Positions 1 to 6,612 of a DNA stretch of 16,893 nucleotides are shown piece after piece. The DNA lies in NCBI GenBank assembly GCA_900766585.1, contig CAAFVV010000043.1, positions 1-16,893 of the forward strand, given 5' to 3'. Position 1 is the first letter of the stretch; each line of letters begins with the position of its first letter. A program made the translations under genes and the position numbers. Source of the stretch: Clostridia bacterium. GTDB lineage: Bacteria; Bacillota; Clostridia; Oscillospirales; Acutalibacteraceae. The notes beneath the pieces were generated by a model, which saw only the letters and a list, made by a program, of their open reading frames with translations, searched no databases and was not told the DNA's origin.

Positions 1-877
<877 letters not shown>

Positions 878-1088
878 TGGTATCTTAACTATCCTTACGG
901 ATACTTGAGATCACTTTCGAGCGTTCCTTCGCTCTTTTCGACGTCTAGCGTCATTTTCGATTTTATAGTCTCGCGACCTCGGAATGTCCTTTTGGGCATT
1001 CCTGAATCAACGGGTCGTTCATTCGTTCTTGCTTTTACGTTGTTTAATTTTCAAGGTCCCGCTGTCCGTTTTCCGGGACAGCTTCGCT
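878..1088 (-). other. 16S rRNA leader (pre-16S 5' region)
   Basis: This is the transcribed spacer between the proximal promoter and mature 16S, with no coding sequence. On the minus strand it carries the Firmicutes-type rRNA leader element accttgaaaattaaacaac (about 1037-1056). Small hairpins are visible: GCTGTCC/GGACAGC at 1061-1082, GAATG..CATTC around 984-1003, GAGCG/CGCTC around 917-932, and TATCC-GTAA-GGATA at about 891-904. Such elements are normally linked to antitermination and 16S processing. The exact processing stem cannot be set because the other half lies beyond the window. Confidence 0.75.
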
Positions 1089-1117
1089 AGTATACCACAC
1101 TTCCTCCCCCTTGTCAA
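1089..1117 (-). promoter_or_regulatory. rRNA proximal promoter, sigma-A type
   Basis: On the minus strand the -35 TTGACA (1112-1117) and -10 TATACT (1089-1094) are separated by exactly 17 bp. Upstream of the -35 (1118-1147) the minus strand has A-tracts (aaaaaag..ggaaaaagg) resembling an UP element, as expected of an rRNA promoter. The predicted start is near 1082, giving a leader of about 205 nt. Confidence 0.9.
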
Positions 1118-1175
1118 CACCTTTTTCCAAACTTTTTTCTCTTTTTTATTCCCTCTCCCTCCCCTTTTATACTTT

Positions 1176-1204
1176 ATTATATACAGAAAGTTCCCCTGCC
1201 GCAA
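1176..1204 (-). promoter_or_regulatory. Second rRNA promoter candidate, sigma-A type
   Basis: On the minus strand TTGCGG (1199-1204) and TATAAT (1176-1181) are spaced by 17 bp. The -10 is a perfect consensus; the -35 matches only in its first three bases. It lies 87 bp upstream of the proximal promoter and points the same way, as in tandem rRNA promoters. Confidence 0.55.
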
Positions 1205-1536
1205 AACGCGCAAAGGGACGCAGCACCATGTCCAGCTGCGCCCCTTTGCTTTCTATACAATGAGAAAATTCACTGATGAATTGAGATGGATAGACCTTTT
1301 ATCTACAGATATATCATATCTCTGATGTCGGGCCATTTTTGTCGACCCCGTCTTTTTCGGCCGATTGCCGACCGGACTGACTACTGCATCGGACTATCTC
1401 CTTTATCTTGTTTGCTGATTGACCTGCTTAGTGCATGGGACTCAGTCCTTTCTGTATCAATTCGCCGCGCTGTCAGGCGGCGTATCCGGAGTGGTCATTG
1501 GCTCCGCCTCCCTTGGTCCGATTCCTTCTGGATTGC
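1205..1536 (-). ncRNA. Candidate small RNA or distal rRNA leader, family not recognised
   Basis: No coding sequence of convincing length fits here on either strand. The minus strand starts just downstream of a near-consensus promoter (1543-1571) and ends in a long hairpin (1210-1249). Within it there are several possible stems, for example CGCCGC/GCGGCG around 1463-1484, and two related ~31-nt segments (1421-1451 and 1374-1404, 22 of 31 identical). I compared it by eye with RNase P RNA, tmRNA and 6S RNA and did not recognise any of them. It may equally be just an upstream leader of the rRNA operon or a remnant of something else. Confidence 0.22.
1210..1249 (-). terminator. Long hairpin, possible terminator or attenuator
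   Basis: A 15-bp stem joins 1210-1224 and 1235-1249 (GCAAAGGGACGCAGC and its complement, with one G-U pair on the minus strand) around a 10-nt loop. The following T-run is weak: four T after four other bases on the minus strand, ttt-c-t on the plus strand. If it works, it would cut off transcripts from the promoter at 1543-1571 before 16S. It resembles the AAAGGGAC-type terminator stem at 4119-4151. Confidence 0.4.
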
Positions 1537-1542
1537 ACCTGT

Positions 1543-1571
1543 ATTATACATCCAAAAATTTGATTTGTAAA
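1543..1571 (-). promoter_or_regulatory. Leftward sigma-A promoter, distal to 16S
   Basis: On the minus strand TTTACA (1566-1571) and TATAAT (1543-1548) are separated by 17 bp of AT-rich spacer. This is one mismatch from the full consensus. The predicted start is near 1536. It could be a third rRNA promoter or the promoter of a small RNA gene lying between 1205 and 1536. Confidence 0.6.
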
Positions 1572-1607
1572 TACGCAGAATATACAAATATTCGCTAGTT
1601 TTTTCTA

Positions 1608-1637
1608 CTGGCGTTTTGGGGTGATCTGTGGTATACT
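1608..1637 (+). promoter_or_regulatory. Possible promoter for cwlD-radA
   Basis: A TATACT hexamer at 1632-1637 lies 72 bp before the cwlD start. The region where a -35 should be (1608-1614, ctggcgt) matches the consensus poorly, so the promoter may need an activator or another sigma factor. It diverges from the leftward promoter at 1543-1571. Confidence 0.35.
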
Positions 1638-1709
1638 ATTCTTGTTGGGCTGTCGTTCATACCCACTTCCCCCGCCGCATATAGATGGGGCGTAAGGGAG
1701 GGAAGCCCC

Positions 1710-2411
1710 ATGCGGCACCGCAGGACAATTTTCACGACCGCCGCCCTGCTGGCGGCAGCAGCCCTGACGCTCGGCGGCGGCATGTACATGCTGAGCCGGT
1801 CTCTGCCGGCAGAAGCCGCCCCGCTGCGGGCGCGCACCCGCCTGCTGGTCGATCCGGGACACGGCGGCGAGGACGGCGGCACCATGGCGGAAAACGGCAC
1901 GCTGGAAAAGGATATCAACCTGTCGATCGCGCTGACGCTCGCCGATTTCATGCGGCTGTGCGGCTTTGACGTCACCATGACCCGTGACCGCGACATCTCC
2001 ATCGGCGATGCGACCGCCAAAACCGTGCGGGAGAAGAAGGTCAGCGACATCCGGCAGCGGCTCGTGCTGTACGAGCAGGCGCAGGTCGTGATTTCCATTC
2101 ACGAAAACCATTTTTCCGGCACGCAATATCACGGCACGCAGGTGTTTTATTCACCCAACGCCGCCGCATCCCAGCCGCTTGCCGCGGCGATACGGGAGAG
2201 CGTGCTCACCACACTCCAGCCGGACAACCGGCGGGAGCTGAAAAAGGGTGATAAATCCATCTATCTGCTGCACAAGACCACGGTTCCCGCCGTTTTGGTG
2301 GAGTGCGGCTTTTTATCCAACGCCACCGAGCGGACCCGGCTTGAGGATCCGCTCTATCGGCAGGAGATGGCAATCGCCATCGGGGCGGGCGCGCTGTATT
2401 TCGGCGCCTGA
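1710..2411 (+). CDS. cwlD: N-acetylmuramoyl-L-alanine amidase, CwlD type (Amidase_3)
   Basis: This 233-residue protein is a zinc-dependent amidase that cleaves the bond between muramic acid and the peptide stem. In spore formers CwlD, with PdaA, makes the muramic delta-lactam of spore cortex. An N-terminal hydrophobic segment (about 7-29) would anchor or export it. The Amidase_3 domain follows from about residue 43: DPGHGG (48-53, zinc ligand H51), E66 in LEKDI, H131 in SIHEN, and the catalytic glutamate E198 in VECGFLSN. The length is close to B. subtilis CwlD, and it lacks SPOR, SH3 or cell-wall repeat domains, which favours CwlD over CwlC or AmiC types. AAGGGAGGG at 1694-1702 supports the ATG. 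radA follows after 23 bp, so the two are probably one transcript. Confidence 0.82.
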   Translation: MRHRRTIFTTAALLAAAALTLGGGMYMLSRSLPAEAAPLRARTRLLVDPGHGGEDGGTMAENGTLEKDINLSIALTLADFMRLCGFDVTMTRDRDISIGDATAKTVREKKVSDIRQRLVLYEQAQVVISIHENHFSGTQYHGTQVFYSPNAAASQPLAAAIRESVLTTLQPDNRRELKKGDKSIYLLHKTTVPAVLVECGFLSNATERTRLEDPLYRQEMAIAIGAGALYFGA

Positions 2412-2434
2412 CCGCGCAAAAAGAAGGAGTTTTT

Positions 2435-3799
2435 ATGGCAGGGAAAGAAAAAACCGTATTTATCTGCAGTGAGTGCGGCGCTGAGGCGCTGCGCTGGTGC
2501 GGCAAATGCCCCTCCTGCGGAGCGTGGAACACCATGGAGGAGGTCACGCGCACGCCGCTCCCCCGCTCTGCGGGCGGCAGCACCGCCGTTTCGCGGCGGA
2601 CGACCGCCATGCAGCGCCTGTCCGAGGTGGATCCCGCGGGCGAAGCGCGGTATGCGACCGGCATGCGCGAGTTAGACCGCGTGCTCGGCGGCGGCATCGT
2701 GCGCGGCGCGCTCATGCTCATCGGCGGCGACCCCGGCATCGGCAAATCCACGCTGCTGCTGCAGATCTGCCATTTTCTCGGGCAGACGCTGCGCGTGCTG
2801 TATGTGTCCGGCGAGGAATCGCAGCGGCAGATCAAGCTGCGCGCCAACCGGCTCGGCGTCGCTGACGGCGAGCTGTTTATCCTCTGTGAAAACGACGCCG
2901 CGCTTGTTGTGGACACCATGCTGTCCGAAAAGCCCGATATTGTGATCGTCGACTCGATCCAGACCATGACGCTGCCGACCGTCGCCTCTTCTGCAGGCAG
3001 CATCACACAGGTGAAGGAATGCACTGCCGCCATCATGCGCGCCGCCAAAAGCGCGGATATCCCGGTGTTTATCGTCGGTCACGTCAACAAGGACGGCGCG
3101 ATCGCCGGTCCAAAGGTCCTCGAGCACATCGTGGACTGCGTGCTGTATTTTGAGGGCGACCGCAACACCAGCTACCGCCTGCTGCGGTGCGTGAAAAACC
3201 GCTACGGCTCCACAAACGAGGTAGGCGTATTCGAAATGCGCGACCGCGGGCTATGCGAGGTGGAAAACCCCTCGCAGATGCTGCTGTCCGGCCGTCCGAC
3301 GCAGGTCAGCGGTACCTGTGTCGCCTGCACGGTGGAGGGTACGCGTTCGCTGCTGGCGGAGGTGCAGGCGCTTGTGACGCCGACCGGCTTCGGCAACCCG
3401 CGGCGGATGTCCACCGGCTTTGACTATAACCGCCTGTCGCTGCTGCTGGCTGTGCTGGAAAAGCGCGCCGGGTATTTCTTCTCCAATCTCGATACCTATG
3501 TCAACATTGTCGGCGGTCTGCGGCTGGACGAGCCTGCCGCTGATCTGCCGGTCGCACTCGCGCTGATCTCCAGCTTAAAGGACGTCCCGATCGCCGAGGA
3601 CGTCGCCGCATTCGGCGAGCTGGGACTGGCGGGCGAGCTGCGCTCGGTCGCCAACGCGGATGCACGCGTCAGCGAGGCTGCCCGCCTCGGGTTCACCCGC
3701 GTCCTGCTGCCGTATGCCAACCTCGCCTCCGTCACGAAGCGTGACGGCGTCACGGTCATCGGCGTGCGCAATATTCGCGAGGCCTATGACGCGCTGTGA
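2435..3799 (+). CDS. radA: DNA repair protein RadA
   Basis: RadA (Sms) is a cytoplasmic ATP-driven branch-migration helicase that works with RecA in recombinational repair. At 454 residues it has normal length. The domains run in the usual order: an N-terminal zinc finger with C11, C14, C25 and C28; a RecA-like ATPase with Walker A GGDPGIGKST (97-106) and Walker B IVIVDS (169-174); the RadA-specific KNRYG motif (254-258, KNRFG in most relatives); and a C-terminal Lon-protease-like domain from about 275. AAGGAG at 2424-2429 precedes the ATG. It lies 23 bp after cwlD. No clear intrinsic terminator follows it before the tRNA promoter. Confidence 0.99.
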   Translation: MAGKEKTVFICSECGAEALRWCGKCPSCGAWNTMEEVTRTPLPRSAGGSTAVSRRTTAMQRLSEVDPAGEARYATGMRELDRVLGGGIVRGALMLIGGDPGIGKSTLLLQICHFLGQTLRVLYVSGEESQRQIKLRANRLGVADGELFILCENDAALVVDTMLSEKPDIVIVDSIQTMTLPTVASSAGSITQVKECTAAIMRAAKSADIPVFIVGHVNKDGAIAGPKVLEHIVDCVLYFEGDRNTSYRLLRCVKNRYGSTNEVGVFEMRDRGLCEVENPSQMLLSGRPTQVSGTCVACTVEGTRSLLAEVQALVTPTGFGNPRRMSTGFDYNRLSLLLAVLEKRAGYFFSNLDTYVNIVGGLRLDEPAADLPVALALISSLKDVPIAEDVAAFGELGLAGELRSVANADARVSEAARLGFTRVLLPYANLASVTKRDGVTVIGVRNIREAYDAL

Positions 3800-3850
3800 C
3801 CCGCTTTCGGTGCCGCGCGGGGGAAAGGCAAAAAAGTTTTGAAAAAACGG

Positions 3851-3878
3851 TTGACAAACCGCAAAATCGTGGTATAAT
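3851..3878 (+). promoter_or_regulatory. Promoter of the tRNA-Arg gene
   Basis: A perfect -35 TTGACA (3851-3856) and a perfect -10 TATAAT (3873-3878) are separated by 16 bp. The predicted start lies about 20 bp before the mature tRNA, as is common for single tRNA genes. Confidence 0.92.
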
Positions 3879-3905
3879 AAATTTCGCTGATTTGATCAGT
3901 GATGT

Positions 3906-3982
3906 GTGCTTGTAGCTCAGCCGGATAGAGTGTTTGGCTACGAACCAAAAGGTCGGGGGTTCGAATCCCTCCAGGCACGCCA
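3906..3982 (+). tRNA. tRNA-Arg (anticodon ACG)
   Basis: The 77-nt gene folds as a complete cloverleaf. The acceptor stem GTGCTTG/CAGGCAC has one U-G pair. The D arm contains GTAGCTCAG; the anticodon stem TTTGG/CCAAA encloses loop CTACGAA with anticodon ACG; the T arm contains GGTTCGAATCC. Discriminator G (3979) is followed by an encoded CCA (3980-3982). ACG (wobble A, normally deaminated to inosine) reads CGU, CGC and CGA. It has its own promoter and terminator. Confidence 0.97.
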
Positions 3983-3985
3983 GAG

Positions 3986-4016
3986 CTCCCCTGCAATCGC
4001 GGGGGAGTTTTATTTT
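3986..4016 (+). terminator. Intrinsic terminator of the tRNA-Arg gene
   Basis: CTCCCC (3986-3991) pairs with GGGGAG (4002-4007), followed directly by ttttattttt (4008-4017). It begins four bases after the tRNA CCA end. Confidence 0.9.
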
Positions 4017-4118
4017 TGCCCAAAAAGACCCCGGCTGTGCGGTGCGGCCGTGTACCGGCGTGCCGCCGGTCAAAAAGCGGGGCGCATACATCGCGGAAAA
4101 CATTTTACGCAGCAAAGA

Positions 4119-4151
4119 AAAAGGGACAAAGGCGGTGCCTTTGTCCCTTTT
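4119..4151. terminator. Bidirectional terminator between tRNA-Arg and the LysR gene
   Basis: A 15-bp perfect stem is formed by aaaagggacaaaggc-type sequence (4119-4133) and its complement (4137-4151) around a 3-nt loop. The A-run on one side and T-run on the other let it act on both strands. It lies 50 bp beyond the stop codon of the minus-strand LysR gene and would also catch read-through from the tRNA. Confidence 0.85.
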
Positions 4152-4201
4152 TCTGCGCGCCCGGTTTGCCGTCATGCGGCGTCCCCGGGAAAAGCCTGCG
4201 G

Positions 4202-5074
4202 TCAGTCCTCCCGAAACGGCAGATAGTCAATAAATTTACGGACGGCGGGTGCTAAACACTCCCGGTTCTTCATTGCGAGGCCGATCGTGCGGACAAACGG
4301 CTCCCGCAGGGGGCGGATCTCGATCCTGTAGGGGATCCGCCGCAGGATCATATCCGGCAGGATGCCGATGCCCAGCCCTTTTTCCACCATGGCCATAATG
4401 GCAAAATCCTCCCATGTGGTAAACCGGATGTCCGGCCGCACGCCGCTGCGTTCCAGAAGCGCCGTGACCTCCGTTCTTCCGCCATGCTCCAGCAGCAGAA
4501 ACGGCAGGCCGTTCAGCGCCTCGATCGGCACGGTCTCCTCTGCCGCAAGCGGGTGTCCCGCCGGCAAAACAACCTTGTATTCATCCTGCCGGAGCAGGAC
4601 GGTATCAAACTTTTCCCGCGTCGGGAGCCGCAGAAAGCCGCAGTCCACCCGCCCCTCGTCGATCCACCGCTCCACCTCATCATAATCGCCCAGCAGCATC
4701 TCATATTCAATGCCCGGGCAATCCTGCTGCAGTGCGGCAAAAATATTCGGCAGCCAGTGAATCGCGACGCTGGAAAAGGTGCCGATGCGGACAACGCCGG
4801 TCTCGACGCCGTTCATCCGGCAGATCTGTCCGTACAGCGCGCGGTGTTCCTGCAGAACCTTCCGCAAAAACGGCATCATCTGTTCGCCCGCCGAGGTCAG
4901 CCGGACGCCGCTTTTGCTCCGTTCCAGCAGCTGCATCCCCCAGTCCCGCTCCAGATCGGCGACCATCTTGCTGACCGAGGATTGGGCGTAATGCAGCTCC
5001 TGTGCCGCGCGGGTAAAGCTGCCCTTTTCCGCCGTTTTCACGAAGGCGCGGTATTTCAGCACCGGATCTTCCAT
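4202..5074 (-). CDS. LysR family transcriptional regulator
   Basis: This 290-residue protein has the standard LysR layout: an N-terminal winged helix-turn-helix (about 3-60, with SFTRAAQELHYAQSSVSKMV as the recognition region), a linker helix to about 85, and a periplasmic-binding-protein-like effector domain (about 90-285). The ligand cannot be told from sequence. It is transcribed away from the MATE efflux gene with a 110-bp shared upstream region, the usual arrangement when a LysR protein controls its divergent neighbour and itself. I see no strong Shine-Dalgarno before the chosen ATG; the start is supported by the conserved distance to the helix-turn-helix. The terminator at 4119-4151 ends it. 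Confidence 0.95.
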   Translation of the reverse strand: MEDPVLKYRAFVKTAEKGSFTRAAQELHYAQSSVSKMVADLERDWGMQLLERSKSGVRLTSAGEQMMPFLRKVLQEHRALYGQICRMNGVETGVVRIGTFSSVAIHWLPNIFAALQQDCPGIEYEMLLGDYDEVERWIDEGRVDCGFLRLPTREKFDTVLLRQDEYKVVLPAGHPLAAEETVPIEALNGLPFLLLEHGGRTEVTALLERSGVRPDIRFTTWEDFAIMAMVEKGLGIGILPDMILRRIPYRIEIRPLREPFVRTIGLAMKNRECLAPAVRKFIDYLPFRED

Positions 5075-5095
5075 AGGCTTATCATTCCATTCTTC

Positions 5096-5114
5096 GATAT
5101 AATCTATCTATATC
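5096..5114. promoter_or_regulatory. Candidate LysR operator
   Basis: GATAT and ATATC form an inverted repeat with a 9-bp gap (gatat-N9-atatc), which contains the T-N11-A pattern of LysR boxes. It lies between the divergent lysR and MATE starts, about 70 bp before the MATE start codon. A TATACT hexamer at 5144-5149 could be the MATE -10; its -35 region is poor, consistent with activator dependence. Confidence 0.4.
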
Positions 5115-5184
5115 ATTTGATTTTTATATTCTATCACATCCTGTATACTAGTGCAAGATATATCAGGAAACGGGGAATGGTCAC

Positions 5185-6529
5185 ATGAAAGCTTCGGACA
5201 GAGATATGCTGCACGGGCCGCTGCTCAGACCACTGCTGCTGTTCACCCTGCCTATTGCGCTGAGCAGTATGATCCAGCAGCTGTTCAACGCGGCAGACAC
5301 CGCCGTCGTCGGATATTTCGGCGACCGGCACGCCCTCGCGGCCGTGGGCGCCAACACCGAGATTGTCGCCCTGATCGTCACCGTCTCCTCCGGACTGGCC
5401 GTGGGAGCAAATCTGCTGATCGCCAGACAGATCGGGCAGGGGAAAACCGGGGATCAGCCGGCCGCCGTGCGAACCGCTCTTCTTTTGGCAGCGGTTATCG
5501 GCGTAATCGGGCTGCTGGCAGGGCAGGCGGCAGCGGCGCCGCCGCTGCGGCTGATGCGCACACCCGAAGAGGTCATCGGCGCGGCGTCGCTTTATCTGCA
5601 CATCTATATGCTGGGCTATCCGTTTTTGCCGCTGTATGACTTCGGTGCTGCCGTTTTGCGGGCGCGCGGTGACAGCCGCTACCTCTTTTTTGCCCTGCTG
5701 CTGTCAGACGCCGTCAACGTGGGCTTAAACCTGATTTTTGTCGCCGGGCTGCACATGGGCGTTGCCGGCGGCGGCGCCGTCACGGGGCTATCCACTGCAT
5801 TTGCGGCACTGGCGCTGATCCGCCGGCTCGCTGGGGAGGGACGCGGCACCTCCCCCCCGCAAGCCGTTATTCTCACCGCGCATGGCGGGAGATATGCTGA
5901 AAATCGGCGTCCCCTCCGCCGTGCAGGGTGCGGTATTCTGCCTCGCCAACCTGTTTGTGCAGACGGCGGTCAACCGCTTCGGGGAGACCGCCATGGCGGG
6001 CAGCACCGTCGCGATCAATTTTGAATATTTCACCTATTATATCCTCACGTCGTTCGGCCAGACGGCAGCCACCTTTACCGCGCAGAATTATGCCGCCGGT
6101 CAGATAAAGCGGTGCCGGCGCATCCTGCGGCTGTGTCTGGGCGCGTCCGCCGTGTGCAGCGCCGTGCCGATCTTCACAATCGTCCTGTTTCGGGACTTCT
6201 TTTCCGGGCTGTTCACCCCGGACCCTGCCGTGGCCGCCGGCGCCGCCGTGCGCATACTGGGCATTCTGCTGTTTGAGCCGCTGTGCAGCCTGTATGAGGT
6301 TCCCGCCGGTGTCCTGCGCGGCAGCGGACACGCGCTGTATCCCGCCGTCAGCACCGTGCTCGGCACCTGCGTCTTCCGCATCGTCTGGATATACACCGTG
6401 TTCCGCGCCTTTCCTACGCTGCCAACGCTGTATGCCGCGTTTCCGCTGTCGTGGATACTGACCGCTCTGCTGTGCGGCGCCGGCTTTCTCATTCTGTGCC
6501 CGCTGAAAGACACGGACGCGGCACGGTAA
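5185..6529 (+). pseudogene. MATE family multidrug efflux protein, frameshifted in a C7 run
   Basis: MATE proteins are twelve-helix inner-membrane antiporters that export cationic drugs and toxins using Na+ or H+. The first part (5185 to about 5858) encodes the N-terminal half with LFNAADTAVVGYFG and the ARGDSRYLFFALLLSDAVN region. The second part continues in the next frame from about 5852 to the stop at 6527-6529 and encodes the C-terminal half (MLKIGVPSAVQ..., RGSGHALYP). Seven C at 5852-5858 mark the switch: with six C the reading becomes GTSPRKPLFSPRMAGDMLKIG and the protein is a normal 447 residues. The cause may be sequencing error, a recent mutation or slipped-strand variation. A regulator of LysR type lies divergently upstream and a perfect hairpin follows. 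Confidence 0.88.
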
Positions 6530-6540
6530 CACGCGCAAAA

Positions 6541-6584
6541 AAAGCCCGCATACGGACAGTCTCTGCCGTCCGTATGCGGGCTTT
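6541..6584. terminator. Bidirectional terminator between the MATE and P-type ATPase genes
   Basis: A perfect 17-bp stem joins 6541-6557 (AAAGCCCGCATACGGAC) to 6568-6584 around a 10-nt loop. An A-run before the left arm (6537-6543) serves as the T-tract on the minus strand. It lies 11 bp after the MATE stop and 28 bp beyond the stop of the convergent ATPase gene. Confidence 0.88.
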
Positions 6585-6612
6585 GCCTTTACGGGAGTGT
6601 CCCCGCTTGTAT

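Noticed and set aside
1286..1570. 94-codon plus-strand open frame in the spacer between the 16S rRNA and cwlD
   Set aside because: It runs across the leftward promoter, has no ribosome binding site, and its amino acid composition (many R, S, I, L with no pattern) does not resemble a protein.
3906..3982. tRNA 3' end as an integration site for a mobile element
   Set aside because: No integrase gene and no repeat of the tRNA 3' end are seen in the window, and the neighbouring genes look chromosomal.
4054..4070. Small perfect hairpin ACCGGCG-TGC-CGCCGGT between the tRNA and LysR genes
   Set aside because: It has no T-run and occurs once in the window, so there is no basis for calling it a terminator or a REP element.
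4484..5188. 234-codon plus-strand open frame opposite the LysR gene
   Set aside because: It is a shadow of the well-supported LysR reading frame, with low-complexity Q, R and H content and no family resemblance.
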